Shown here one piece after another: positions 8,564 through 18,347 of a stretch of 64,000 nucleotides of DNA. A model generated the notes under the pieces. It was not told the origin of the DNA. It was given only the letters and a program-made list of their open reading frames with translations, and did no database searches. Origin of the DNA: Paenibacillus paridis (GTDB lineage: Bacteria > Bacillota > Bacilli > Paenibacillales > Paenibacillaceae); NCBI RefSeq assembly GCF_006345825.1, contig NZ_VCIX01000067.1, positions 1 through 64,000 on the forward strand, written 5' to 3'. Made by a program: the position numbers and the translations under genes. The stretch's first letter is position 1. The number at the start of each line of letters is the position of its first letter.

Positions 8564-9673
8564 ATGCAAGAGCAGACGATCATTCGCTTTGAGCATGTAA
8601 CCAAACAATATGATCATAACGACGCTCCTGTCCTTAGGGATGTCAGTTTTACGATAGAGCGAGGCAAGTTTTATACGCTGCTTGGTCCTTCCGGGTGCGG
8701 GAAGACGACGATTCTTCGTTTAATTGCGGGCTTTACCGAGCCGTCCGAGGGGCAGATTTATTTTAATGGAAAAGTGATTAACCGCGTGCCTGCCAATGAG
8801 CGCCAGGTGAATACGGTATTCCAAGATTATGCTTTGTTTCCTCATCTAAACGTGTTCGAAAATGTGGCCTTCGGCTTGCGAATCAAGAAGCTGAAAAACG
8901 CCGAAATCACGGCTAAAGTGATGGAGGCGCTTCGTTTTGTCAATTTGAACGGCTATGACAAGCGGGAAATTACGGAAATGTCCGGCGGACAACGCCAGCG
9001 CGTCGCCATTGCGCGCGCGATTGTGAATGAACCGGAAATTATTTTGCTGGACGAGCCGCTCTCCGCGCTTGATCTGAAGCTGCGGACGGAAATGCAGTAT
9101 GAGCTTCGCGAGCTGCAGCGGCGACTGGGGATCACATTTATTTTTGTCACCCATGATCAAGAGGAAGCGCTTGCGATGTCCGACGAAATTTTTGTTATTA
9201 ATGAAGGAAAAATTCAACAGAGCGGTACGCCAACCGATATTTACGATGAGCCGATCAACCGGTTTGTTGCCGATTTCATTGGTGAATCCAATATTGTGCC
9301 GGGCCGGATGGCGCGCGATTTCGAGGTAGAGTTCGCTGGCCGCTCCTTTGTATGCGTTGACCAAGGATTAACCCCGAATGAAGCGGTAGACATCGTTATT
9401 AGGCCGGAGGATTTGGAGATTACCTCCCCTGAGAACGGCAAGCTGCAGGTGCGCGTGGATTCGCAGCTGTTCCGCGGCGTTCACTACGAGATTTGCGGTT
9501 ACGACGAGGCTGGCAATGAGTGGCTTGTCCATTCCACACGCAAAGCGACGGTCGGCGAGCAGATCGGGCTGACCTTTGATTCGGAAGCGATTCATGTCAT
9601 GCGTCTAGGCGAGACGGAAGAGGAATTCGACAAGCGTCTGGAAGCCTATAGCGAGGCCGGCGATGTTAAATAA
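8564..9673 (+). CDS. potA: Spermidine/putrescine ABC transporter ATPase
   Basis: 369 residues. ATPase of a polyamine importer. Walker [10 protein letters not shown] at residues 41-49, signature MSGGQRQR, Walker [12 protein letters not shown], switch His in VTHDQEEA, then a C-terminal TOBE-type regulatory region. First gene of potABCD; its end overlaps potB by 11 bp. Confidence 0.92.
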   Translation: MQEQTIIRFEHVTKQYDHNDAPVLRDVSFTIERGKFYTLLGPSGCGKTTILRLIAGFTEPSEGQIYFNGKVINRVPANERQVNTVFQDYALFPHLNVFENVAFGLRIKKLKNAEITAKVMEALRFVNLNGYDKREITEMSGGQRQRVAIARAIVNEPEIILLDEPLSALDLKLRTEMQYELRELQRRLGITFIFVTHDQEEALAMSDEIFVINEGKIQQSGTPTDIYDEPINRFVADFIGESNIVPGRMARDFEVEFAGRSFVCVDQGLTPNEAVDIVIRPEDLEITSPENGKLQVRVDSQLFRGVHYEICGYDEAGNEWLVHSTRKATVGEQIGLTFDSEAIHVMRLGETEEEFDKRLEAYSEAGDVK

Positions 9674-10481
9674 ATCGCGCAGCTTTTATCTCATCCCTTA
9701 TTTAGCTTGGGTCGTCCTATTCGTTGTCGCGCCGATCCTATTGGTCGCTTACTATTCGTTATTTAATGTGGAAGGCAGCTTTACGTTTGAGAATTACGTG
9801 AAGTTCTTCACGCCAGTGTACATGCGGATGACGCTCAGCTCCTTCTGGTACGCATTTCTGATTACGGCCATTTCGTTGCTCGTTGCTTATCCTACGGCCT
9901 ACTTGCTGACGAGGACTAAGCACAAGCAGCTGTGGCTGCTGCTTATTATTTTGCCAAGCTGGATCAATTTGCTATTGAAAGCTTACGCCTTTATCGGCTT
10001 ATTCGGTACATATGGCCTAACCAACTCGGTGCTGGAAGCGATCGGAATCGGGAAGCAGCAAATTTTGTTCACTGACTTTAGCTTTATTTTTGTATCCGTC
10101 TATATTTTCATTCCATTTATGATCCTGCCGATCTTTAATGCGCTGGAGGAGATGAATCCTTCGCTGGTGTATGCGGCGCGCGATCTGGGGGCGTCGGCTT
10201 GGACGACTTTCCGCCGCGTCATCTTTCCGCTTACCATCAGCGGAGTGAAGGCAGGCTGTATGGCGGTGTTTATCCCTGCGCTATCGCTGTTCATGATTAC
10301 AAGGCTCATTGCAGGGAATCGCGTTATCACGCTAGGGACCGCGATAGAGCAGCATTTTCTGGTCACGCAGGACTGGGGCATGGGCTCGACGATCGCTGTG
10401 TTTCTCATTCTGGCGATGGCAGCGATGATGCTCGTTACCGGCAACCGAAAGCGAGGTGCAGCCGATGCGCGCAAAAAATAA
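9663..10481 (+). CDS. potB: Spermidine/putrescine ABC transporter permease PotB
   Basis: 272 residues with about six membrane helices. The cytoplasmic EAA loop for contact with PotA is seen as [19 protein letters not shown]. It begins inside potA and its end overlaps potC, so the two permeases and the ATPase are translationally coupled. First of the two permease halves. Confidence 0.9.
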   Translation: MLNKSRSFYLIPYLAWVVLFVVAPILLVAYYSLFNVEGSFTFENYVKFFTPVYMRMTLSSFWYAFLITAISLLVAYPTAYLLTRTKHKQLWLLLIILPSWINLLLKAYAFIGLFGTYGLTNSVLEAIGIGKQQILFTDFSFIFVSVYIFIPFMILPIFNALEEMNPSLVYAARDLGASAWTTFRRVIFPLTISGVKAGCMAVFIPALSLFMITRLIAGNRVITLGTAIEQHFLVTQDWGMGSTIAVFLILAMAAMMLVTGNRKRGAADARKK

Positions 10482-11265
10482 ATGGTCCAATCTTTATCTG
10501 GTGCTCGTATTCGTTGTACTCTATGCGCCTATCTTTTATTTAATGTTCTATTCATTCAATAGCGGCGGCTCGATGCGCAATTTTGAGAGCTTCACGCTGG
10601 ATTACTACAAGGAAGTATTCGAGGACACGCGCTTGCTCATCATTGTGCTGAATACGTTCGTCATAGCGCTGCTGTCAGCGGCCATCTCGACGATTCTGGG
10701 CGTGATGGGCGCGATTGCGATTCACCATATCCGCAGCCATCGTCCGAAGCAGACGCTGCTCACGCTGAATAATGTGCTCATTGTCAGCCCGGATGTCATT
10801 ATTGGCGCATCTTTCCTCATTCTGTTCACCATTATCGGCATCAAGCTGGGCTTCGTATCGGTGCTGCTCTCGCATATCGCGTTCAGCGTGCCGATCGTCG
10901 TTATTATGGTGCTGCCGAAGCTGCAGGAAATGAGCTCGACACTAATTGATGCGGCGCGCGACCTAGGCGCAAGCTCCTGGCAGGTGCTGACGAGAGTCGT
11001 GCTGCCATTTATTAAGCCAGGCATATTCGCAGGCTTTTTCATGGCGCTTACCTATTCGCTCGATGATTTTGCGGTGACGTTCTTCGTGACGGGCAACGGC
11101 TTCTCGACGCTATCGGTCGAGATTTATTCGCGGGCGCGCCAAGGGGTATCGCTATCGATCAATGCGCTGTCTACGCTTATCTTCCTGTTTACGATTATTT
11201 TGGTCGTAGGGTATTACTTCATTAACCAGCGGAACGCAAAGCCGTCGGCTAAGGAGGGGCGCTAA
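10465..11265 (+). CDS. potC: Spermidine/putrescine ABC transporter permease PotC
   Basis: 266 residues from the ATG at 10465 (GCGAGGTG precedes it; a GTG at 10456 would add three residues). Six membrane helices and the EAA loop [20 protein letters not shown]. It pairs with PotB. Its stop overlaps the potD ATG as TAATG. Confidence 0.9.
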   Translation: MRAKNKWSNLYLVLVFVVLYAPIFYLMFYSFNSGGSMRNFESFTLDYYKEVFEDTRLLIIVLNTFVIALLSAAISTILGVMGAIAIHHIRSHRPKQTLLTLNNVLIVSPDVIIGASFLILFTIIGIKLGFVSVLLSHIAFSVPIVVIMVLPKLQEMSSTLIDAARDLGASSWQVLTRVVLPFIKPGIFAGFFMALTYSLDDFAVTFFVTGNGFSTLSVEIYSRARQGVSLSINALSTLIFLFTIILVVGYYFINQRNAKPSAKEGR

Positions 11266-12338
11266 TGAAGCAGCTAGTGCGAATGTTTGCTGTCGTGATG
11301 ATCGTCTCGCTAGGGCTGATGTACTTCATTTCCTACCTGAATTCTAGCGCAGGGTACAGCGGTGACAATACGCTCACGATCTATAATTGGGGCGATTACG
11401 TTGACCCTGAGCTGCTGACAAGGTTTGAAGAGGAGACAGGCATTAAGGTGATCTATCAGACCTTTGATTCCAATGAAGCCATGATGACCAAGATTGAGCA
11501 GGGGGGCACGACGTTCGATGTCAGCATCCCTTCCGAGTATGCCATCAGCAAGATGAAAGAGGAGAATTTGCTGCTCAAGCTTGACCACTCGAAGATTCCG
11601 AATTTGAAAAATATCGATCCGCGGTTCATGAATTTGTCCTTCGATCCGGATAATGCTTATTCGATCCCTTACTTCTGGGGCACGGTCGGCATTGTCTACA
11701 ATCCAGAGCTGGTCGGTGACCTGACGTTTGCCAGCTGGAATGAGCTGTGGGATCAGAGCCTGCGCAATCAAATCTTGCTGCTCGACGGCGCGCGCGAGGT
11801 GATGGGTATGGGATTGAACAGTCTTGGCTACTCTCTCAATGACACGGAGGAGGCGCATCTGCAAGAGGCGAAAGCGAAGCTGCAGCAATTGACGCCGAAT
11901 GTGAAAGCGATCGTAGGCGACGAGATTAAGCTGCTGCTTGCGAATGAAGAAGCGGCTGTCGGCTTGGTATGGTCAGGAGATGCCTCGGAAATTATGGGCG
12001 AGAATGAGAAGCTTGATTACGTCGTGCCGGAGGAAGGCTCGAACCTGTGGTTCGATAATATGGTCATTCCGAAGACGGCGAAAAATATCGAAGGCGCGCA
12101 TCAATTCATTAATTTCATGCTCGATCCCGAGGTAGCGGCGCAAAATACGGAATATGTCGGTTATTCCTCGCCTAACCAAGCGGCGATGGCTTTGCTGCCG
12201 GAAGAGATTTCAAGCGACGAGCGTTTTTACCCGGATGAGGAGTTGACCAGCAGGCTTGAGGTGTACGACAATCTCGGCAAAAGAATGCTGGCTCACTACA
12301 ATGAGCTTTTCCTGGAGTTCAAAATGCATAGGAAATAA
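11265..12338 (+). CDS. potD: Polyamine-binding protein PotD, without lipobox
   Basis: 357 residues. Substrate-binding protein; the mature start TLTIYNWGDYVDPELL is the classic PotD/PotF opening. The N-terminus is one hydrophobic helix (about residues 5-24) followed by SSAGYSGDN; there is no cysteine, so it is not lipid-anchored as most Gram-positive binding proteins are. It may stay attached by an uncleaved helix. AAGGAGG lies 8 nt before the ATG. Last gene of the operon. Confidence 0.9.
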   Translation: MKQLVRMFAVVMIVSLGLMYFISYLNSSAGYSGDNTLTIYNWGDYVDPELLTRFEEETGIKVIYQTFDSNEAMMTKIEQGGTTFDVSIPSEYAISKMKEENLLLKLDHSKIPNLKNIDPRFMNLSFDPDNAYSIPYFWGTVGIVYNPELVGDLTFASWNELWDQSLRNQILLLDGAREVMGMGLNSLGYSLNDTEEAHLQEAKAKLQQLTPNVKAIVGDEIKLLLANEEAAVGLVWSGDASEIMGENEKLDYVVPEEGSNLWFDNMVIPKTAKNIEGAHQFINFMLDPEVAAQNTEYVGYSSPNQAAMALLPEEISSDERFYPDEELTSRLEVYDNLGKRMLAHYNELFLEFKMHRK

Positions 12339-12404
12339 TCCACCTATGCGGGGTTGAGTTGAATTGAGGCTAGGCAATAACTGCGAATAGATGGGGCGAA
12401 GAGA

Positions 12405-13340
12405 TTGAATAACAAGTGGATGAATTACGGCGGGCTAATCCTAATCGCAGTCGTGTGGGGAGCCAATTTCGGCATCTCCCGGCTCGCGATGGAGTCGTTT
12501 AACCCGGTAGTGTTTTCGTTTTTGAGGTTTGGCCTGGCTATTCCGTTTTTCTTTGTTATTCTAAAGCTGACTGAGGGCAGCGTGGGCATTCCTTGGCGTA
12601 TCGTGCCGAGGCTTGCGCTCATTGGCTTGATCGGGATTACACTGCTTGAAATCACGGTAATGTACTCGATCAAGTACACGACACTGGCGAACGCATCGCT
12701 GCTGAATGTAGCCCCTTGGCCCATCTTCGCTGCTTTGTTCGCGCCTTTGTTCATGAAGGAATCGATAACGCTTCGGCTGATCGTTGGCGGCGCTATCTCA
12801 ATTGTAGGCGTATGCTTCGTCATTCTTGGCGGGGGTGAGGGCTTCAGTCTCTCTTCTGAAAATATGCTCGGCAACGCTATGGCGTTTGGCGTCAGCATCA
12901 TCGGGCCGCTCTTTAACCTAAGCTCAATGTCGCTGATGAAGAAATATTCCGCGCTGCGCGTTAGTACATGGACGATCGCCTTCGGTGCGTTGTTCATGCT
13001 TCCTCTGTCCTTCGGCTCTTGGGGGCAAACCGACTGGTCTGCGCTGCAAGCCGGGCATTATCTATCGATTGGCTACAATGTGCTGATCTGTACGGTTATG
13101 GCTTTTGTCGTGTGGAATGCGTGCATGTTCAAGGTGGGAGCGACGAGGTCAAATTTTTTCCGTTATGCGGTTCCTGCTGCGGCGGTTATCGCCGGTTACT
13201 TTATGTTTGGCGAGAAAATCACGCTGCTGCAAATGTGCGGCGCAGGCTGTATGGCGGCGGGGCTGATCTGGATCAGCATCGAGCGCAAGCGGCGTGAGGA
13301 GCCTGTGGCGGCGGCGAACGCGGGCGGACACTTAGTATAA
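12405..13340 (+). CDS. EamA/DMT family permease
   Basis: 311 residues, about ten membrane helices in two EamA repeats (each near 130 residues), ending in a basic, Ala-rich tail. Members export amino acids or metabolites; the substrate cannot be told. The start is a TTG at 12405 or an ATG at 12420; neither has a strong ribosome site. It stands alone, 66 bp after potD, with a terminator behind it. Confidence 0.8.
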   Translation: MNNKWMNYGGLILIAVVWGANFGISRLAMESFNPVVFSFLRFGLAIPFFFVILKLTEGSVGIPWRIVPRLALIGLIGITLLEITVMYSIKYTTLANASLLNVAPWPIFAALFAPLFMKESITLRLIVGGAISIVGVCFVILGGGEGFSLSSENMLGNAMAFGVSIIGPLFNLSSMSLMKKYSALRVSTWTIAFGALFMLPLSFGSWGQTDWSALQAGHYLSIGYNVLICTVMAFVVWNACMFKVGATRSNFFRYAVPAAAVIAGYFMFGEKITLLQMCGAGCMAAGLIWISIERKRREEPVAAANAGGHLV

Positions 13341-13415
13341 TCAATAGGAGCATCGTGTCGATGCTGCCCATAGAAGACATGCGCGAACGGCTAGGCTACA
13401 GGAGTGACCAGGATG

Positions 13416-13463
13416 GAGTTGTCCAAAAGAGCGGAAGAGGCTCCGGCGGATAACTCTTTTTTT
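13416..13463 (+). terminator. Rho-independent terminator
   Basis: GAGTTGTCC (13416-13424) pairs with GGATAACTC (13448-13456) with one G-T pair, and is followed by seven T. It closes the EamA transcript. The rest of the 378-bp gap 13341-13718 holds a small hairpin AGCATCG/CGATGCT at 13349-13365 and a TTGACG at 13643 that may be a -35 box for the next gene. Confidence 0.65.
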
Positions 13464-13718
13464 GTGCAGATTAGAGAGAGGAAGAAATGTAAGCGGTTCA
13501 TTAAAAAAGGTGGAAATTTTTTTTCGCAAGAAATCAAAGCGTTTGCAAAAATAGCGATAAACCCAGTCGCTGCAAGGGATTCCTCGGTTTTGGCAGAAAG
13601 AGGGGACAGGCCCGTATAACGCCATTTGGTCGCTTGCTCGCCTTGACGTAAACTTTTAAAAAATGTTACGGTTTTGTTAGTAAATCTAACATTTAAGCTC
13701 TTGAGAGGAGAAGGATGA

Positions 13719-14381
13719 ATGATTAAAGCGATAATTTTTGATTTTGACGGTACGATTATTGACACTGAAACGGCTTGGTACAACGCTTTTCGTGATGCAT
13801 ACAAGGAACATGGTGTAGACCTCACATTGGAACAGTACTCAGGCTGTATTGGCACGAGTCTTCATACCTTTAACCCTTACGAGTATTTGATGACGGATTT
13901 GAATCTTCCCATCGATAAGCAGGCGTTCCGCGAGCTAGTTCATCAGCAGCATTCAGAGCTGATGCAAAGCGAGCAGGTACGCACGGGCATTCTAGATTAT
14001 TTGAACTATGCGCAGGACTCCGGCTTGAAGATTGGCCTTGCCTCGAGCTCGGCTCGCGCCTGGATTGATAAGTATTTGGAGCAGCTTGAAATCGGACATT
14101 ATTTCGAATGCATTAGGACGGCGGATGATGTGGCCAAGGTGAAGCCGGACCCTGAGCTCTATACGCAGACGCTAGCTGGTCTCGGCGTAGAAGCCGGTGA
14201 AGCGATGGCCATTGAGGATTCGCCTAACGGTGCACGGGCGGCATCGGCAGCTGGCATGTCGTGTATCGTCGTTCCCAATACCATTACAAGAAGCCTGTCC
14301 TTCGACAAGTGCGAGCGTTCGTATCATGCGGAATCGCTGGCTCATATTGATTTTCATGAGATGGTTGCAGGTGGGCTGTAA
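13719..14381 (+). CDS. HAD-family phosphatase (beta-phosphoglucomutase-like)
   Basis: 220 residues, HAD subfamily IA. Catalytic pair Asp8 and Asp10 in IIFDFDGTIID, motif II Ser in LASSSAR, motif III Lys in KVKPDPELY and motif IV acids in AIEDSPNGARAA. A helical cap lies at about residues 15-85. It resembles Bacillus YhcW and sugar-phosphate phosphatases. The next gene, 129 bp on, is a second mannitol-1-phosphate dehydrogenase, so mannitol-1-phosphate is a plausible substrate (inference). AGGAGAAGG precedes the ATG. Confidence 0.85.
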   Translation: MIKAIIFDFDGTIIDTETAWYNAFRDAYKEHGVDLTLEQYSGCIGTSLHTFNPYEYLMTDLNLPIDKQAFRELVHQQHSELMQSEQVRTGILDYLNYAQDSGLKIGLASSSARAWIDKYLEQLEIGHYFECIRTADDVAKVKPDPELYTQTLAGLGVEAGEAMAIEDSPNGARAASAAGMSCIVVPNTITRSLSFDKCERSYHAESLAHIDFHEMVAGGL

Positions 14382-14455
14382 TAGGCAAGTGATACGGCGT
14401 TAAATTCGGATACAATGTGAAACGTAAAGCAGAAGCTTTTTATAACACAATAAGT

Positions 14456-14467
14456 CAGAATATTCTG
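14456..14467. promoter_or_regulatory. Perfect 12-bp palindrome before the second mtlD
   Basis: CAGAATATTCTG lies 44-55 bp before the mtlD2 ATG, in the 129-bp gap. A TACAAT at about 14411 could be a -10 box. It is a candidate repressor operator; no factor is assigned. Confidence 0.35.
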
Positions 14468-14510
14468 TCTAATTAAAGACGACACCATCCAAATTAAGGG
14501 GGTTCGGACG

Positions 14511-15677
14511 ATGAAGGCTGTTCATTTTGGCGCAGGCAATATAGGTAGAGGCTTTATTGGTCTTCTTCTGTCCAATGCGGGTTATGAGGTTACGTTCATT
14601 GCCCGCAATGAGAGGAAGGTTGAGCTGCTTCAGCAGCAGAAGAAATATGCAGTGACGCTGGCGAACGAAGCTAGAGACACGGAAATTGTGAGAAACATAT
14701 CGGCCATCAGTGGAAAAAATAAAACGGCCGTGACTGAGGCGGTGGCAACAGCGGAGCTGATCACCACGGCGGTCGGCGTAACGGCACTCAAGCATATCGC
14801 TGAGTCTATCGCGAGCGGGCTTGAGAAGAGGCTGAAGGCACGCAATTACAAGCCTCTGCATATTATTGCGTGCGAGAATGCAATATCCGGAAGCTCGCAG
14901 CTGAAGCGGCGGGTGTATGAGCATTTGGCTGTAGAGTGGCATGAGGCGGCGGATCGCTGCATCGCTTTTCCCGATACGGCGGTAGACCGGATCGTTCCCG
15001 CGCAGGAGCATGATGACCCGCTGAAAGTGACCGTAGAGCCGTATTTTGAATGGATTATTGATCGCTCAGCCATGCTCGAAGGCTTTCCGGAAATTGATGG
15101 CGCAAAGTATGTCGATTCCTTGGAACCTTACATTGAACGTAAGCTGTTTACTGTGAATACAGGCCATTGCACGGCTGCGTATCATGGTTACCTCGAAGGA
15201 TATGCAACGATTCAAGAAGCGATGGAGGATGATAAGATCAAGGAGGAGCTGTCGAAGGTGCTTGGAGAGACGGGCAGTATCCTAACCTCTAAATACCACT
15301 GGGACGAGAAGAAGCATAATCGCTATATTCAAAAAATGCTGCTGAGGTTCACGAATCCGAGGCTGACGGACAACGTGATTCGGGTAGGGCGCTCGCCGAT
15401 CCGCAAGCTTTCGTTAAATGATAGGCTGGTGAGGCCTGCCTTGCAGGCGCACAAGCTGGGTATTCCAATTCCGCACCTTACATCGGCGATAGCGGCGGCG
15501 CTGCTGTTCGATTACGAGAAGGATGAAGAGGCAGTTTTGCTGCAAACGGCAATCCGCCACACAGGCATCCATGATGTGATTACCTCCCATATGGGGATTC
15601 CTCACAAGCATGACATTCATCAAAGCATTGTAGATAGCTACAGTGCTTTAAAGGAGTTTTATGCGATGACAAAATGA
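14511..15677 (+). CDS. mtlD2: Second mannitol-1-phosphate 5-dehydrogenase
   Basis: 388 residues, full length. Same fingerprint VHFGAGNIGRGF, catalytic ERKLFTVNTGHC and GRSPIRKLSLNDRLVRPA as the operon copy, but clearly diverged elsewhere, e.g. VTFIARNERKVE replaces VTFIADVN-type residues after the second beta strand, where NAD/NADP choice is usually set. It is separated from the PTS genes and follows a HAD phosphatase. Working backwards it would reduce fructose-6-phosphate to mannitol-1-phosphate. AAGGGGG lies before the ATG and a strong terminator follows. The symbol only marks it as the second copy. Confidence 0.9.
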   Translation: MKAVHFGAGNIGRGFIGLLLSNAGYEVTFIARNERKVELLQQQKKYAVTLANEARDTEIVRNISAISGKNKTAVTEAVATAELITTAVGVTALKHIAESIASGLEKRLKARNYKPLHIIACENAISGSSQLKRRVYEHLAVEWHEAADRCIAFPDTAVDRIVPAQEHDDPLKVTVEPYFEWIIDRSAMLEGFPEIDGAKYVDSLEPYIERKLFTVNTGHCTAAYHGYLEGYATIQEAMEDDKIKEELSKVLGETGSILTSKYHWDEKKHNRYIQKMLLRFTNPRLTDNVIRVGRSPIRKLSLNDRLVRPALQAHKLGIPIPHLTSAIAAALLFDYEKDEEAVLLQTAIRHTGIHDVITSHMGIPHKHDIHQSIVDSYSALKEFYAMTK

Positions 15678-15728
15678 GCTTGGGAAATAGTTACATCGCT
15701 GTGCGCGATTAAGAACAAGAATGGCGAA

Positions 15729-15771
15729 AGAGAATTGATGGGAGCTAGACTCCCGTCAATTCTCTTTTTTT
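15729..15771 (+). terminator. Strong rho-independent terminator
   Basis: AGAGAATTGATGGGAG pairs with CTCCCGTCAATTCTCT (one G-T) around CTAGA, followed by seven T. It ends the HAD-mtlD2 unit. The 227 bp from here to the next gene hold AT-rich promoter-like sequence, but no convincing -35/-10 pair. Confidence 0.85.
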
Positions 15772-15998
15772 GTTGTTTTTTTGCGGTCAATGACAGCTGT
15801 AAGTCGCTTTAATCCTCAAATCTATGTCACTGTTACTATCATTCAATGAAACCTAACATGACAATGGATAAAATCGCTGAATATTTGTACTTTTTAGCGA
15901 AAAATTTCTTTTAAAATACTATTGAAAAAGGTAAAATCAAAAAAGCGGCTTTTCAATGGATTGGGAGTCGAACTCTACGAAGAAGGAATGAACCCGAA

Positions 15999-17258
15999 AT
16001 GACAGTGAGTACAGTGGAAGAAACGTTAAATCCGTACCAAATCGCACAGCAACAAATTGATACGGCAGCAGCGCATTTGCAATTGCCTGAGCATGTTACG
16101 CAAATCTTGAAGCAGCCAAAACGTGTGCTATCGGTTAACTTTCCCGTTCGTATGGACGATGGAAGCGTTCGTGTATTTGAGGGATACCGTTCCCAGCATA
16201 ACGACGCGATTGGACCCACTAAGGGCGGCATTCGCTTCCACCCGGATGTAACACTTGACGAGGTTAAAGCACTTTCCATGTGGATGAGCTTCAAATGCGG
16301 CGTAGTAGGACTGCCATATGGCGGCGGTAAAGGCGGCGTTATTTGTGATCCGCATCTTCTTAGCAAAGGCGAGCTTGAGCGTGTCAGCCGTGCTTTCATG
16401 GAAGCAATCGCTGATTTCGTAGGACCGGACAAAGATATTCCAGCTCCAGACGTATACACGACTCCGCAAATTATGGGTTGGATGATGGATACGTACAGCA
16501 GACTGAAGGGCGTTAACTCCCCAGGCGTTATTACAGGCAAACCGCTTATCCTAGGCGGATCGAAAGGCCGTAATGAAGCAACAGCTCAAGGCTGTGTATA
16601 TACCATTCTAGAAGCGCTTAAGGATCTGGACATCCCCGTTCAAGACGCTACCGTAGCTGTACAAGGCTTTGGTAATGCAGGTCGTATCGCAGCTCGTTTG
16701 CTTAGCGAAGCAGGCTGTAAAATCGTTGCTGTCAGCGACTCCAAATGTGGCATTTTTGACGCGAACGGAATAGATATTGAAAAAATCTCCACACTAAAGG
16801 ATACATCTTCCATCCGCGAGTACGGCGAGTCGTTCGTAATCTCGAACGAGGCGCTGCTTGAGTTGAATGTTGATATTTTGGTGCCTGCTGCGCTTGAGAA
16901 TGTCATTACAGCGGCTAACGCAGACCGTATCAAAGCGAAGATTATTGCAGAAGCTGCTAACGGCCCTACAACGCCTGAAGCGGACCGCGTATTGTTCGGC
17001 AAAGGCATTACGGTTATTCCAGACGTACTTGCAAATGCAGGCGGCGTAACGGTTTCGTACTTCGAGTGGGTACAAAACCTTGCGAACTACTACTGGAGCG
17101 AAGCGGAAGTGCTTGAGAAGCTTGAAACGAACATGGTCCTTTCTTATGTAGCGGTTCGCGACCTTGCTAAAGAACATGACGTAGACCTTCGTACGGCTGC
17201 TTACATGATTTCGATTAAGCGCATCGCAGCAGCCATGGACGCTAGAGGCTGGATCTAA
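15999..17258 (+). CDS. gudB: NAD-dependent glutamate dehydrogenase
   Basis: 419 residues, close to the 424-427 of Bacillus GudB/RocG. The glutamate-site segment GPTKGGIRFHP, the catalytic lysine in PYGGGKGGV and the Rossmann motif VQGFGNAGR are all present. It interconverts glutamate with 2-oxoglutarate and ammonia. It is followed after 36 bp by a diaminopimelate dehydrogenase, probably in the same transcript. GudB versus RocG cannot be separated by eye; leucine dehydrogenases are shorter (about 365) and less likely. Confidence 0.88.
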   Translation: MTVSTVEETLNPYQIAQQQIDTAAAHLQLPEHVTQILKQPKRVLSVNFPVRMDDGSVRVFEGYRSQHNDAIGPTKGGIRFHPDVTLDEVKALSMWMSFKCGVVGLPYGGGKGGVICDPHLLSKGELERVSRAFMEAIADFVGPDKDIPAPDVYTTPQIMGWMMDTYSRLKGVNSPGVITGKPLILGGSKGRNEATAQGCVYTILEALKDLDIPVQDATVAVQGFGNAGRIAARLLSEAGCKIVAVSDSKCGIFDANGIDIEKISTLKDTSSIREYGESFVISNEALLELNVDILVPAALENVITAANADRIKAKIIAEAANGPTTPEADRVLFGKGITVIPDVLANAGGVTVSYFEWVQNLANYYWSEAEVLEKLETNMVLSYVAVRDLAKEHDVDLRTAAYMISIKRIAAAMDARGWI

Positions 17259-17294
17259 GCTTGAAACCATTTTAAAGGAAGAGGTGGCGGCATC

Positions 17295-18272
17295 ATGACT
17301 GAACAAATTCGTATCGGTATCGTTGGTTACGGCAATTTGGGCCGCGGGGTAGAGCTTGCGGTTAAGCAAAACCCAGATATGAAACTAGACGCTATCTTTA
17401 CCCGCAGAGACCCGGCTTCCATTCCGTCTGAGGTGAAAGCCTACTCCATTGAAGATGCAGAACGTTTTGTGGGTGACATCGACGTAATGATTTTGTGCGG
17501 CGGTTCTGCAACGGACCTACCGGAGCAAGTGCCTGCTTTCGCACGCTTGTTCCATACGGTAGACAGCTTTGACACGCATGCGCGCATTCCTGAATTTTTT
17601 GAGCAAGTGGATGCTATTGCGCAAGCAAGTGGCAAAGTTAGCGTTATTTCTACAGGCTGGGACCCGGGCTTGTTCTCGCTGAACCGCCTGCTGGCTGAAT
17701 CGATTTTGCCGGAAGGCAAAGAGTATACGTTCTGGGGCAAAGGCGTGAGCCAAGGCCACTCCGATGCGATTCGCCGCGTCAAGGGTGTTAAGCATGGCGT
17801 ACAATACACGATTCCGAGCGACGAGGCAGTAGGCCGCGTGCGTGCGGGAGAGAATCCGGAGCTTACTACGCGCGAGAAGCATGTCCGTGACTGTTACATC
17901 GTAGCGGAAGACGGGGCAGACCAAGAGGCAATTGCGGAGGAAATCCGTACGATGCCAAACTATTTTGCCGATTATAATACAACTGTGCACTTTATAGATG
18001 AAGCGACGATGAAAGCTGAGCATTCCTCGATGCCGCATGGCGGCATGGTGCTACGCAGCGGCAAGACGGGCGAGAACAGCACGCAAATCATCGAGTTTGG
18101 CTTGAAGCTGGACAGCAATCCGGAATTCACAGCCAGCGTTTTGGTTGCTTATGCTAGAGCAGCTTACAAGCTGGCTCGCGAAGGCCAAGCTGGTGCGAAA
18201 ACGGTTTTCGACATTCCATTTGGTTATCTTTCGCCAAAATCTGCAGCAGAGCTTCGCAAAGAGCTTCTGTAG
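17295..18272 (+). CDS. ddh: meso-Diaminopimelate D-dehydrogenase
   Basis: 325 residues. It makes meso-diaminopimelate from tetrahydrodipicolinate, ammonia and NADPH in one step, bypassing the acylated lysine pathway. The N-terminal NADP fingerprint is GIVGYGNLGRG; substrate-site segments VSTGWDPGLFS-like (ISTGWDPGLFSLNRL) and WGKGVSQGHSDAIRR are characteristic. GGAAGAGGTGG lies before the ATG. Placement after glutamate dehydrogenase pairs two ammonia-fixing dehydrogenases. Confidence 0.92.
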   Translation: MTEQIRIGIVGYGNLGRGVELAVKQNPDMKLDAIFTRRDPASIPSEVKAYSIEDAERFVGDIDVMILCGGSATDLPEQVPAFARLFHTVDSFDTHARIPEFFEQVDAIAQASGKVSVISTGWDPGLFSLNRLLAESILPEGKEYTFWGKGVSQGHSDAIRRVKGVKHGVQYTIPSDEAVGRVRAGENPELTTREKHVRDCYIVAEDGADQEAIAEEIRTMPNYFADYNTTVHFIDEATMKAEHSSMPHGGMVLRSGKTGENSTQIIEFGLKLDSNPEFTASVLVAYARAAYKLAREGQAGAKTVFDIPFGYLSPKSAAELRKELL

Positions 18273-18317
18273 CACTGAACAATTTCTGAAAAAAGCCTTA
18301 TATTTGACATTTTTTAA

Positions 18318-18347
18318 CTAACACTTTTGGTAATTGTAGGATATAAT
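18318..18347 (+). promoter_or_regulatory. Candidate promoter of the polysaccharide cluster
   Basis: CTAACA (18318-18323), 18 bp, TATAAT (18342-18347), leaving a leader of roughly 130 nt before the phosphatase gene. A perfect TTGACA at 18304 is too far from this -10 (32 bp) to pair with it. Confidence 0.45.

Noticed and set aside
13404..13619. 71-codon ORF
   Set aside because: It covers a terminator hairpin and its T tract and shows no family features.
18304..18347. TTGACA at 18304 paired with TATAAT at 18342
   Set aside because: Spacing of 32 bp is too long; CTAACA at 18318 pairs better.
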